NCBI GenBank assembly: GCA_002699125.1
Contig: PABI01000030.1
Span: forward strand, 62,001-126,000
Source: Anaerolineaceae bacterium
Lineage (GTDB): Bacteria; Chloroflexota; Anaerolineae; Promineifilales; Promineifilaceae
Reading direction: 5' to 3'
DNA: 64,000 nucleotides
Shown here: positions 43,523-51,904 of the stretch, one piece after another
Layout of the letters: each line of letters begins with the position of its first letter
Position numbering within the stretch: position 1 is the first letter of the stretch
Translations under genes and position numbers: made by a program
The notes under the pieces: model-generated
The model's database searches: none
Told to the model about the DNA's origin: nothing
The model's input: the letters and a program-made list of their open reading frames with translations, nothing else

Positions 43523-44497
43523 ATGAAAAGGAAAGAATTACGGCGATCAATTGCTAAACATTTCAAGGATGATGAATTACGCACGCTTTGCTTTGACCTG
43601 GAGCTAGATTATGAGCTGTTAGGTGGTGAGGGGAAAATGGGGAAAATTCGTGAACTTATAGCCCACATGGATCGCCACAACCGTTTAGCTGAACTGCTTC
43701 AATATCTCAAAACCGAACGACCAAAAATATCATGGCCTGATATTCCTGCCACACCAATACAAGAAAAGAAAGAAAATCCTATCAGAGTAGCCGTCTGGAA
43801 CGCACTCTATCGCACTCTTTGGAAAAAGAAAACTCTTTTGCATTCGTACAAAAGCCGACCTCCATTGATAGAGCGGTTTAGCGTTGACTTGTGGGCAGAT
43901 TTTATTAATAAACCCATTGATTCTCGTCCTGAAGAACCAATGCAGATTTTGAACGAGATCAGAATATATTTTTTCTCTTACAGTGATGCACGGTGGCGTA
44001 ACTATCTTGAATACATTCTAAATTACTGGAATGATTTAAATCATTACAAGCCTGAACCAATAAATCAGGCGGTTAACTTGGCACTTGATCGCGAAAAGGC
44101 CGGACTGAAATATGTCCCTCAATACGAATTTAACCGTTTCGTCAGCGGTGCGATTGTTGAGGCTGGGCATTCTCAATCCACGGCGTCTTCTTTGTTACCT
44201 TCTATCAGACAATCTCAAATTACACCTTTGGCAGATATTCCCGATAATATTTTGAAAGTCATTAATGAGCGGGCAGAGAAAAGACATCCTGATGACTTTT
44301 CAACCAGAAAATACGTGATTGATAAAGAGATTCAAGCTTGGCACGAGCTTCAAAATTATCAAGCTCATGATGTTCCTAACGAAGTCCTTGCCTCGATTTT
44401 TAGACGCGCAGAGCAAAGGCACACGGATGATTTTTCAACTAGAAAGTATGTGGTCGAAAATGAGGTTAAAGCGTGGCGTGATTTAAATAAAAAGTAG
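43523..44497 (+). CDS. Protein with N-terminal effector-associated-like domain and C-terminal duplicate motif
   Basis: 324 residues from the ATG at 43523. Residues about 1-65 (KELRRSIAKHFKDDELRTLCFDLELDYELLGGEGKMGKIRELIAHMDRHNRLAELLQYL) match the effector-associated, death-like adaptor domains common in Chloroflexota conflict proteins (EAD7-like). The middle, 95-220, is unrecognised. The C-terminus has two copies of RAEKRHPDDFSTRKYVIDKE and RAEQRHTDDFSTRKYVVENE, each followed by AW and Leu. No NTPase or protease domain is attached, so it may be an adaptor whose partner lies elsewhere. A toxin-antitoxin pair lies downstream. Confidence 0.6.
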   Translation: MKRKELRRSIAKHFKDDELRTLCFDLELDYELLGGEGKMGKIRELIAHMDRHNRLAELLQYLKTERPKISWPDIPATPIQEKKENPIRVAVWNALYRTLWKKKTLLHSYKSRPPLIERFSVDLWADFINKPIDSRPEEPMQILNEIRIYFFSYSDARWRNYLEYILNYWNDLNHYKPEPINQAVNLALDREKAGLKYVPQYEFNRFVSGAIVEAGHSQSTASSLLPSIRQSQITPLADIPDNILKVINERAEKRHPDDFSTRKYVIDKEIQAWHELQNYQAHDVPNEVLASIFRRAEQRHTDDFSTRKYVVENEVKAWRDLNKK

Positions 44498-44656
44498 CCC
44501 GATAACTTGATATTGATTCTCATTGCTCCGCTCCTGGTTATATCAGTATCTTTGCAGCCTTCCCGCAGCGCCACTCTCACCTAATCTGCGGTTTGACAGA
44601 ATAGTCTTCTACGTAGTAATATCAACATGTCAGATTTGACATGGGATTGATTGATT

Positions 44657-44983
44657 ATGCCATCGAGTAAGCCGTTAATGATCTTACATGGGGAGATTAA
44701 AACCCCGCCAATGTCGCAAACGGCACGGATTGAGGCAGGCTTTTTATTACGCCAATTACAGGAAGGAGCCAATCTTTCCTTACCGCAATCAAGACCAATG
44801 CCCTCGATAGGCAAGCGATGTCATGAACTCAGAATACCAGACAAAAAAGTGACGTGGCGAATCATGTATCGGATAGATTCTGATGCTATTATCATCTTGG
44901 AAGTATTTGCCAAGAAGACTAATAAAACGCCCAAAGAAGTCATCGAAAACTGCAAAAGACGTTTGCAGCTTTATGACGCATAA
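44657..44983 (+). CDS. HigB/RelE-like toxin
   Basis: 108 residues from the ATG at 44657. The phage Gp49/HigB-like family pattern is seen: ARIEAGFLLRQLQEGANLSLPQSRPMPSIGKRCHELRIPDKKVTWRIMYRIDSDAIIILEVFAKKTNKTPKEVIENCKRRL. It would be an mRNA-cleaving ribosome-associated toxin. The Arg of CHELRI and the Lys pair of FAKKTNKTP are at the usual active positions. Toxin-first order with the HTH antitoxin 12 bases downstream is that of HigBA. Confidence 0.82.
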   Translation: MPSSKPLMILHGEIKTPPMSQTARIEAGFLLRQLQEGANLSLPQSRPMPSIGKRCHELRIPDKKVTWRIMYRIDSDAIIILEVFAKKTNKTPKEVIENCKRRLQLYDA

Positions 44984-44995
44984 AATTGAACGCTT

Positions 44996-45313
44996 ATGAA
45001 CGAAGAAAAACAAAAACGACTGGCTGAAAAGGGTTGGATGACAACCACAGTAGAGGAATTTCTGGATTTAACGCCGGAGGAATCGGCTTATATTGAATTG
45101 AAGCTGCTTCTCAGTCGGAGTCTTAAGGAACGTCGTGAATCTCTACATCTTTCCCAAGAAGCGCTCGCCCGTAAGATTGAATCCAGTCAGTCTAGAGTTT
45201 CCAAAATGGAAGCTGGGGATCCAACTGTCTCCCTTGATCTCTTGATCCGCTCGCTCTTGTCTATGGGTGTTACGCCTAAAGAGATAGGGGACATGTTTTC
45301 GGTCAAAACATGA
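44996..45313 (+). CDS. HigA-like XRE antitoxin
   Basis: 105 residues. XRE helix-turn-helix in the C-terminal two thirds: LSRSLKERRESLHLSQEALARKIESSQSRVSKMEAGDPTVSLDLLIRSLLSMG. The N-terminal part (residues 1-40, with EEFLDLTPEESAYIELK) is typical for antitoxins of Gp49-type toxins. It would neutralise the toxin encoded just upstream and repress the pair. Confidence 0.85.
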   Translation: MNEEKQKRLAEKGWMTTTVEEFLDLTPEESAYIELKLLLSRSLKERRESLHLSQEALARKIESSQSRVSKMEAGDPTVSLDLLIRSLLSMGVTPKEIGDMFSVKT

Positions 45314-45333
45314 TCATTAAGAGAATTCATATT

Positions 45334-45455
45334 TGTGACTTCATTCGGCTCCCTCAAGATGTTTTCTTTGAAAACGTCTTGAGCCTCCGAGCCTCATTTC
45401 GTCACATCAGCCACAGGCTGCGGGCTCCGCACCCCCCGTTTCGCAGCCTGGGCTG
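45334..45455 (+). other. Nested hairpin block after the toxin-antitoxin pair
   Basis: TGTGAC/GTCACA (45334-45406) encloses CTCAAGATGTTTTC/GAAAACGTCTTGAG (45353-45383, one mismatch). Then CAGCC/GGCTG (45408-45455) encloses CAGGCTGCG/CGCAGCCTG (45414-45450). The last stem is followed by ATTTTTG, so the second half can end transcription from either the antitoxin gene or the opposite histidine kinase. Confidence 0.5.
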
Positions 45456-45523
45456 ATTTTTGCTATTGCGGGTATCATTGAAGAATAAACGCTCAGAATC
45501 TGGAAAAAATGTACTCAGCCAGA

Positions 45524-47794
45524 TCAGCGAAACGAGTCCGCTAAAACCTGGGCCAGTAAACGGCTAAGGTTTTCCAGATTGGGCGGTTTTGGCAGCCAAC
45601 CCTTCAAACCGAGGGACTGTAAACTCTCCATCTGTTTATTTAACGTATTCAATGGATGTCCGGTTAGTATAATGACCGGTATTGTCAGTTTATGCTGCCG
45701 CATGGCGTATAACAAAGCAATGCCCCCCATTTCTGGCATCACAGCATCGCTGAGCACCAGTGAAATTTCATTGGCTTTTGTCTCCAAAATGCTCAGAGCT
45801 TCACGGCCGTTACTCGCTTCTATTACTTCATAATTAAGAAGCGTGAGACTGTCCACCATGGCCTGCCTGGTGGCTAGATCGTCCTCAATTAACAGGATTT
45901 GTTGACCTTGCCCCTGTTGTAATGAAGTTGCATCGGGCCTGCTTGCCACAGCCTCACCGGCAGCCAAAGTCGGGAAGTACAGAGAAAACGTTGTCCCTTG
46001 CGTTGCTTGTGTCTTCACATCGACATAGCCATCATGCTGCTTGACGATGCCGTAAACTTGAGCCAATCCTAAACCGGTGCCCTGGCCAACCTCTTTTGTG
46101 GTGAAGAAAGGCTCAAAGATTTTAGGCAACATCTTCTGAGAAATTCCGTTACCATTGTCGGCGACTTGTATTTGAATCCAATCCCCAGGTGGCATGTTTT
46201 GGGCAAACAAAGGGGTTTGTTTCTCTGTCTGTACCTGATCCAGACGAATCGTTAACTGTCCACCGTCGGGCAAGGCATCACGGGCGTTGATGGTCAGGTT
46301 CATGATGACCTGCTGGATACGCGAGGGATCGGCCTTGATCATGTATTCCGCTTCACTGTGGTTGAGTTTGAGCTGAATATGCTCCGGCAGGGTACGATCC
46401 AGGAGGTTCACCAGCTCTTTCATAAACGGTAACAAATCTAAAGGCTGCCGCTCTAATATCGATTGGCGGCTGAAATCCAGGATTTGCTGGATCAAGTCGG
46501 TGGCTCGCTGCGCCTGTTGGTCAATGGTATGTAACCTTTCTTGAGCACGGGGAGGTATTTCCACGGTACGCGAGAGAATTTGGGCATAAAGGGTAATGAC
46601 GGCCATGATGTTGTTAAAGTCATGGGCAATTCCTGCAGCCAACTCACCGACGGCGGCTAGCCGTTCTTGCCGCTGGACCCGTCTTTGAATGTCGCGTTCC
46701 TGGGTAACATCCAATAAAACCAGAACCCAACCACTGTTTTCCGAACCGATTTCAACTGGCCGGGCAATGGCTTCAAAAATACGCTCATCCTGGACAATTT
46801 CATGCCACAATCCTTTTGTTGGTGGTGAAGTGAGCAGTTCACTTAACGGCCGATTGCCCAGATGTGTCAAGCGGTTGCTCGTCAGGTCAGGTGCCAATAC
46901 TTTCAAGAATTGGTCGGCCACAGGATTTGTCAAGCGAACCGTACCGTCATTAGCGACTAACAGTACACCCTCCGGTACCGTATCAATGATATGCTGTAGC
47001 TGCTCCTCGCTCTGACGCAAAGCTTCTTCGACCCGCTTGCGCTGGGTGATGTCAAACGAAAGAATGAAAATGCCCTCGGGTACCGGTTGAATACTTAACT
47101 CAAACCAGCCCCGGCTACCGTTGGGAAAAACGAATTCATTTTCCATTTGGGCAGCTACTCGCTCGTTCATACAGCGCTTCAAGACGGTAAATAGCTCTGT
47201 CTGCTCAATCCCAGGGTACACCTCCATCATGGTGCGGCCAAGCAACCCCTCCCTCGTCTGCTGTCCCTGTCTCACGACTGTGTTGTTGACGTAAAGATAA
47301 CGCCAATCAAATCCAATAATTTGACAACCTTCCAACATGTTGTCGAGGGTACTGCGATGGCGTTCCTCACGCTGCCTGAGCACCTCCTCTGCTCGTTTAT
47401 GTTCCGTTAAATCGGTGATGATAGTATAAGCGCCTACGACCTTATCGGCTTCCAGATAAGGAGTACCGGTGATGTGGGCATAGACCTGAGTGCCATCTGG
47501 CCGTACCAGGCGGGTCTCGTAAGTTGAGCGTGCGCCCGACAGATGCTGCTGCCAAGCTTGCCGTAACTCTTCATGATCGTCAGGATGGGTTACATCGAAG
47601 GGCGTTAAGCCCACCAAAACTTCCGGAGAGCGATCCATCATTCGGGCATAAGCCCTGTTGACGTAGGCAAAACGGCCGTCAACATCTACAATAGTTACAC
47701 CCTGGCCCAGGTTATCAATCACCTCCCAGGCGAAGTTCTCTCCCCATAATAATGCTAGTTTTCTTGGATGACCTGTGTCACTGTCTTTATCCAT
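45524..47794 (-). CDS. Hybrid histidine kinase with PAS domains
   Basis: 756 residues, no membrane segment. Three PAS regions (about 20-135, 140-255 and 265-370, e.g. GVTIVDVDGRFAYVNRAYARMM), then HisKA with phospho-accepting GIAHDFNNIMAVITLYAQIL (about 390), HATPase with NLTINARDALPDGG, QVADNGNGIS and GTGLGLAQVYGIV, and a C-terminal receiver with LVLSDAVMPEMGG (phospho-Asp, about 690). A cytoplasmic sensor of redox, light or ligand type. Two ACGGCCGT copies and higher GC suggest it is native-like compared with its left neighbours. No partner regulator is adjacent. Confidence 0.9.
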   Translation of the reverse strand: MDKDSDTGHPRKLALLWGENFAWEVIDNLGQGVTIVDVDGRFAYVNRAYARMMDRSPEVLVGLTPFDVTHPDDHEELRQAWQQHLSGARSTYETRLVRPDGTQVYAHITGTPYLEADKVVGAYTIITDLTEHKRAEEVLRQREERHRSTLDNMLEGCQIIGFDWRYLYVNNTVVRQGQQTREGLLGRTMMEVYPGIEQTELFTVLKRCMNERVAAQMENEFVFPNGSRGWFELSIQPVPEGIFILSFDITQRKRVEEALRQSEEQLQHIIDTVPEGVLLVANDGTVRLTNPVADQFLKVLAPDLTSNRLTHLGNRPLSELLTSPPTKGLWHEIVQDERIFEAIARPVEIGSENSGWVLVLLDVTQERDIQRRVQRQERLAAVGELAAGIAHDFNNIMAVITLYAQILSRTVEIPPRAQERLHTIDQQAQRATDLIQQILDFSRQSILERQPLDLLPFMKELVNLLDRTLPEHIQLKLNHSEAEYMIKADPSRIQQVIMNLTINARDALPDGGQLTIRLDQVQTEKQTPLFAQNMPPGDWIQIQVADNGNGISQKMLPKIFEPFFTTKEVGQGTGLGLAQVYGIVKQHDGYVDVKTQATQGTTFSLYFPTLAAGEAVASRPDATSLQQGQGQQILLIEDDLATRQAMVDSLTLLNYEVIEASNGREALSILETKANEISLVLSDAVMPEMGGIALLYAMRQHKLTIPVIILTGHPLNTLNKQMESLQSLGLKGWLPKPPNLENLSRLLAQVLADSFR

Positions 47795-47984
47795 CGTTTA
47801 ATACTCCGGAGACGATTAACTACGGGTTTCTCAAAAGGAAAAATTTGCTCTGCATATGATTTGGATGAGAAATTGTTCGGTTCGAGAAAACATAATACAA
47901 AATTTTGACAAGAAATCTCACAGATAGCCTTTAAAATGCCTTTAATAAATCTATTAAAGAACAAAGCAGTTTGGGGAAAGAACA

Positions 47985-48377
47985 ATGGATGGCAAACCAC
48001 AAACTATCACGGGACCTTTCGGCCGTTTCACTCGGAAAGAGAATGGTCTCATTTATTTCTACAAAGCAGATGGCATTACGATAGACAAACCCACAGCGAT
48101 TAAATTCCTGGAGATCATTTCTGAACTTGATGATTCTGGCCTGGCTCGGATCATTGTTATCCAGGGGAAACATGTGGAATATACTTTTGACGCGCAACAA
48201 ACCTTGCTAACAAACAAGGTTCTCGAAGGGTTAGCTTACGTAGCAAACACTACGGCGCAGCACCTGACAGCTGAGTTGCTTCAAGACCTGGCCAAAACCT
48301 TCAAAGCCAGTTTTCCAGTTGCTGTTTTTGGACGTATCGAGGAAGCAGAGGAATGGTTTCTTTATCATCCAATTTGA
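47985..48377 (+). CDS. STAS/SpoIIAA-like small protein
   Basis: 130 residues. Alternating strands and helices (LIYFYKADGITIDKPTAIKFLEIISELDDSGLARIIVIQGKHVEYTF) and the ending VAVFGRIEEAEEWFL resemble the SpoIIAA-like/STAS-like families. Divergent from the histidine kinase gene across a 190-base AT-rich gap and might be linked to it. Assignment is tentative. Confidence 0.5.
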   Translation: MDGKPQTITGPFGRFTRKENGLIYFYKADGITIDKPTAIKFLEIISELDDSGLARIIVIQGKHVEYTFDAQQTLLTNKVLEGLAYVANTTAQHLTAELLQDLAKTFKASFPVAVFGRIEEAEEWFLYHPI

Positions 48378-48746
48378 AACGTTGGGTCTAATTTACGGCC
48401 GTTTCTTCATTACAAACGACTTTGCAAGGTTGCAAGCAAGGCAAAGGTGGTTACAATACGCGTGCGCTGGCTGGTTTGGTATTGGCTAAAAAACTCCTCC
48501 CCCAAACTGGCACGAGAGAAACGCGACTGGAACAGCCAGACGGCGTAAGGGACGTCTGACCCTCCCTCAGCCAATGCCATAGACGAACCCGTTGAAAGAG
48601 CCACTACCCTCCTGGTGGCTCTTTTTTTGCCACTTTTTGATACCTGAACTTGATTTTCTCTATTTAACTTTACGTCTGGGTTTTGAATTACGCCTACCAG
48701 TTACCTTTGTTTTGAAATGGGTGGCAGTAATTTGCTACCATGAGAT
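48378..48746. other. Gap with a coding-like fragment and a terminator
   Basis: An ACGGCCGT lies near 48395. From about 48393 to 48560 one plus-strand frame reads protein-like (GGYNTRALAGLVLAKKLLPQ, then RLEQPDGVRDV and stop) but has no start codon and follows a stop, so it may be a gene remnant. A terminator lies at 48595-48628. The last 110 bases are AT-rich and probably hold the promoter of the next gene. Confidence 0.35.
48595..48628 (+). terminator. Intrinsic terminator
   Basis: AAAGAGCCAC (48595-48604) pairs with GTGGCTCTTT (48615-48624) over a ten-base loop and is followed by TTTT. Good terminator for plus-strand transcription from the STAS-like gene or the remnant. Confidence 0.85.
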
Positions 48747-49463
48747 ATGACGGAGCGACAGTCAGAAGATTCTTTTAAAAACAAAGAAGTGCTTGACCCC
48801 AGACATTCTTATCTCGCTTATATCTTTGACCAACCAGAACAACAACTAGAGAATATATCCCCCCTGCTGACTCAAGCAACCGAACTTGGCTATCCCGTTC
48901 GTTATTGGTGGCTGTCTGAAGCGATGGTGTTTGACACCGATGAGATGCCCGATCGCTTGATTGTTTGTGCCCATCATCCATCGAGAGATGAAGATGCGGG
49001 ACTAGATTTGTATGAAAGTCTGCGAGAGAAGAAGGTGCAGTGGGGTGCATTAGAGGCAGCAACCTTTGAGGAATATTTGACTTTTGGGAAATCTGTGTCG
49101 CGCCCAGCAGCGATTGATCGGGCTGATGGCCAGGCGCTTTTTCCAGAATTACAGGTGCCATTTGCGGACTGGTTAGAGGGTGAAAGCGGCTTGGAATTGC
49201 GTCTTCGTGTGAGTGATGAAATTCTTGCCACGCTCTCGGAAGCAGAACGTAAACAGGTTAATTCGATGTTGGCATCGGTGTTGCAGATTACAACGGCCGT
49301 TGCCCAAGAAAAAGAGTCACTTTTAAATTATGGTGCAGGCACACTCAAAGATCAACTTGAATCGGTGGCAGACTCTTTCAAGCGCACGGCCAACTTTTAC
49401 AAAACCCATTGGCCGCATGTCATAAGGCGATCAATTGATGAAGATGAGTTGCCGTTTGACTGA
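48747..49463 (+). CDS. Unknown soluble protein
   Basis: 238 residues, acidic, no membrane segment. YLAYIFDQPEQQLENISPLLTQATELGYPVRYWWLSEAMV begins what looks like an alternating alpha/beta domain. The C-terminal third is helical (LSEAERKQVNSMLASVLQITTAVAQEKESLL). I do not recognise it. One in-frame ACGGCCGT (TTAV) is present. The next gene follows 42 bases downstream in the same direction. Confidence 0.5.
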   Translation: MTERQSEDSFKNKEVLDPRHSYLAYIFDQPEQQLENISPLLTQATELGYPVRYWWLSEAMVFDTDEMPDRLIVCAHHPSRDEDAGLDLYESLREKKVQWGALEAATFEEYLTFGKSVSRPAAIDRADGQALFPELQVPFADWLEGESGLELRLRVSDEILATLSEAERKQVNSMLASVLQITTAVAQEKESLLNYGAGTLKDQLESVADSFKRTANFYKTHWPHVIRRSIDEDELPFD

Positions 49464-49505
49464 AAAACAATATGGTGGAAGGATGATGAATCCGTTGTTT
49501 AGTGT

Positions 49506-50183
49506 ATGTCTGATTCAACACAAAAAGAGAATAAATTAGCTGTAGGCTCAATCATCGCCGTGTTACTTGGTGGGCCATGGCTGGAAATCATTGCTGATTT
49601 GTGGAAGATCGGCAAGAAGCTGTGGCGTGGATTGGCAGACGAGGGGATGTATGAAGTGCTGGAGCATGAAGGAACGCTAGAGCTCAAGGATGCAAAAGGG
49701 AAGCTTGCCTTAGTCCGAAAACGACAAAAGGTACGGTACAGGCAAAATAATATTCTTGCCTATCAAGATTCCGCCTGGGGAGATGGAGAGATTTTTATCA
49801 ACTACCGCTGTTCACCAGGTAGAGAGGCTGATAGATACAAGATCGGTTCAAAAACGCAAATTCTTATTTCTTTACGCGATGTGAAGAAGAAGGGAGATAA
49901 GGACGAGTTTAATATCGAGTGGGAACACCGAAATGGGTTTATCAGAAAAGTTGAGCAGTGGGGAAGTGAGGCCAGTCATCGAACGAAACATCTGAAACTG
50001 AATGTTATCTTTCCTAAATCGCGGCCACCGTTACAAGTTTCTCTCGTAATGGATCAACCCGTTCAAACTGTAGTTTTGGATAAAGATGTGATCAGGAAAT
50101 TGCCGGATGGACGATGGATTGTTTCATGGGAGAAATCAGATCCTCGATTGTTCAGACAATATAGTCTTCGCTGGGAGTGGTAA
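49506..50183 (+). CDS. Unknown protein with N-terminal hydrophobic segment
   Basis: 225 residues. A moderately hydrophobic stretch at 12-32 (AVGSIIAVLLGGPWLEIIADL) may anchor it. The rest is beta-rich and basic, ending in Trp-rich DPRLFRQYSLRWEW. Family unknown. Probably co-transcribed with the gene at 48747. Confidence 0.45.
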   Translation: MSDSTQKENKLAVGSIIAVLLGGPWLEIIADLWKIGKKLWRGLADEGMYEVLEHEGTLELKDAKGKLALVRKRQKVRYRQNNILAYQDSAWGDGEIFINYRCSPGREADRYKIGSKTQILISLRDVKKKGDKDEFNIEWEHRNGFIRKVEQWGSEASHRTKHLKLNVIFPKSRPPLQVSLVMDQPVQTVVLDKDVIRKLPDGRWIVSWEKSDPRLFRQYSLRWEW

Positions 50184-50384
50184 AGAGAAAGACGACAGAT
50201 CCTAGGTATCTGCCGTCTCCTTATGCTTCTAGGTTCCGATTCCGCCACTCATAAGTAATCCTCGCATTATGCACCGTGCATACTAAGAAACGGCCGTCGC
50301 CGACATACTGAACTTGAGCGATTGTTAGGCGTGAGGGATTAGAAGTTGCGGATAATTATAATAGCTAGGTATTACAATTGTCAA
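50182..50384 (-). ncRNA. Orphan transcription unit with consensus promoter and terminator
   Basis: On the minus strand TTGACA (50379-50384) and TATAAT (50355-50360), 18-base spacer, would start a transcript near 50348. It would end at the stem GACGGCAGAT/ATCTGTCGTC (50217 to 50191, one G-U pair) followed by TTTCTCTTT (50190-50182). The product is about 165 bases. It has one open stretch of about 40 codons (SRLTIAQVQYVGDGRFLVC ... RNLEA) without a normal start codon. Small RNA, small protein with unusual start, or a decayed gene. Confidence 0.5.
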
Positions 50385-50395
50385 TTTTTCTACCT

Positions 50396-50638
50396 TTACT
50401 CACCAGAATCCTCTTTCGGTTTTGGACCTGGCTTGCGGTCGCGGGCTAAATATTCATTGACTGCTGCCTGTGTTGTCCACCAATCTCGCCCCATCTTTAC
50501 AGCCCATATTTTGTTCGTGCGACTCAAGAGCGCAAGATGAGACTTGGACAGCCCGCTTGTCTCAGCAGCTCGTGCGAGAGGAATTAGCTCATCCAGTTTA
50601 GGCTGGTTGGCATCATCCTTTTCAGAACTGCCAGACAT
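50396..50638 (-). CDS. Small MerR/excisionase-like helix-turn-helix protein
   Basis: 80 residues. LIPLARAAETSGLSKSHLALLSRTNKIWAVKMGRDWWTTQAAVNEYLARDRKPGPKPKE is the layout of AlpA/Xis-like winged helices: a helix-turn-helix followed by a wing with Trp residues and an end helix. Probably a regulator or recombination directionality factor. It does not sit next to the integrase. Confidence 0.6.
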   Translation of the reverse strand: MSGSSEKDDANQPKLDELIPLARAAETSGLSKSHLALLSRTNKIWAVKMGRDWWTTQAAVNEYLARDRKPGPKPKEDSGE

Positions 50639-50804
50639 ATGGCATCAGTGTGGTAAGAGAGCGAATGTCTTACTTTGATTTTCCCCTTTGTACAGATTGC
50701 AGTATTCAACCTTTTTATTATGCACCAAGTCTTATCTAACGGCTAATATAGGGATTTAAAACTTCAACTTGACATAATACATAATGGTAATAATATGACA
50801 CCAT

Positions 50805-51071
50805 ATGACAAGAACTACTTTACTACTACCAGATTCGCTCCATAAAAGGTTGATGATTACTGCAAAGCAAGAGGAAACAACGATGGCTCAGCTGATAAGG
50901 GAGCTACTCGATAAAGCCCTTGCCAGGCGGGAAAGCAAGCGCGTAAAGCATATGTATACCGTTCTCAAGGAACTTGACGGCATGGGTGGACCAGGTGATA
51001 AGAACGCCTCCACCACCATTGATGAGGTGCTTTATGGCGAGAAAGGAGCGTGGCGCGGAAGTGGAGAATAA
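50805..51071 (+). CDS. CopG-type ribbon-helix-helix protein, antitoxin-like
   Basis: 88 residues. MTRTTLLLPDSLHKRLMITAKQEETTMAQLIRELLDKALARRE is a clear ribbon-helix-helix start. The C-terminal tail (STTIDEVLYGEKG) is antitoxin-like. In VapBC pairs such a gene is followed by a PIN toxin, but the next frames are not PIN proteins, so it may be an orphan. Confidence 0.65.
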   Translation: MTRTTLLLPDSLHKRLMITAKQEETTMAQLIRELLDKALARRESKRVKHMYTVLKELDGMGGPGDKNASTTIDEVLYGEKGAWRGSGE

Positions 51072-51139
51072 TTCCCCAACAATATCGTCAATCAGACTGG
51101 ATTTTTCCGTTTTCAAGATGCTAAAATGATACTACCTGT

Positions 51140-51337
51140 ATGAACAGAACTGGAACAGTCAAGTCGGGAACCAATTCTCAAGATATTCCTAAAAGTGTCC
51201 TTGTGCTTCAGCGAAGAATCAAGTCAGTTCGAACAGTTATTCAATGTGCTCCTAAAATCCCTAATGTCGAGAAGCAATTTTTGATTCATCTTCTGAATCA
51301 AAGTCTCACAGAATATGAGCGTGTTCTTGAAAAATAA
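51140..51337 (+). CDS. Small helical protein, unknown
   Basis: 65 residues, basic and helical (SVLVLQRRIKSVRTVIQCAPKIPNVEKQFLIHLLNQSLTEYERVLEK). No recognised family. It lies between the RHH gene and a small unknown gene on the same strand, with short spacers. Confidence 0.35.
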   Translation: MNRTGTVKSGTNSQDIPKSVLVLQRRIKSVRTVIQCAPKIPNVEKQFLIHLLNQSLTEYERVLEK

Positions 51338-51342
51338 TAAAT

Positions 51343-51696
51343 ATGCCAGAGCGCAAGCCGAACAAAAGGAGAGTACCTGAATGGGCACGGAAGGAACGTC
51401 AGGGAGACTTGGGATGGATTAGAGAGAACCTGCATGTTTTTTGGCCAGTTGCAACGGCCGCATTCGATGAAGTGGGAAGAGGGGCAATTGTCGTAGACAC
51501 TACCGAACAACCGGTACCTGGCGGTGGCCATCCCTTCGCTTACTTTACCCAAGAGCAAATTGAGGATCACGACGATGTGGATACCAAACGTTTAGTTCGA
51601 GAGTATAGTCCCAAACGGGAATTTGTCGTTTTGCTTCTAAAGGCCGAAAATCGTCAAAGTACTTATCGTATTCAAACCCGAAGAAAACGTAAGTGA
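51343..51696 (+). CDS. Small basic protein, unknown
   Basis: 117 residues. MPERKPNKRRVPEWARKERQ, then LGWIRENLHVFWPVATAAFDEVGRGAIVVDT, an acidic middle and a basic end (YRIQTRRKRK). ACGGCCGC occurs once. Not recognised. Last plus-strand gene before the minus-strand biosynthetic block. Confidence 0.4.
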   Translation: MPERKPNKRRVPEWARKERQGDLGWIRENLHVFWPVATAAFDEVGRGAIVVDTTEQPVPGGGHPFAYFTQEQIEDHDDVDTKRLVREYSPKREFVVLLLKAENRQSTYRIQTRRKRK

Positions 51697-51904
51697 CAAA
51701 CACAATGATTGGTCACGAAATCTATCTTGTCAGTATCAATAATGGTGTCATAATTTGGAATGAGCATTAAAGATCTAAAATGGGATTGCTGGGTTTTAGT
51801 CTCTTGCATGTAAAAAGCCAACCTTCATTTTTTTGTCAACGAATATTCTAGTTTGCAGAAGAGTCCTCAAATTCTATACCATTCCCTCAAAATTGGATGG
51901 CTGT

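Noticed and set aside
39874..45460. Integron cassette array with attC sites
   Set aside because: Small genes with palindromic gaps suggested it, but no paired GTTRRRY/RYYYAAC core sites were found, genes are not all in one direction and no integron integrase is present.
48393..48610. tmRNA or another stable RNA gene
   Set aside because: No tmRNA tag, no tRNA-like ends; the piece reads better as a decayed coding fragment followed by a terminator.
50805..51696. VapBC toxin-antitoxin pair
   Set aside because: The RHH protein is antitoxin-like, but neither downstream small protein shows PIN or other toxin motifs.
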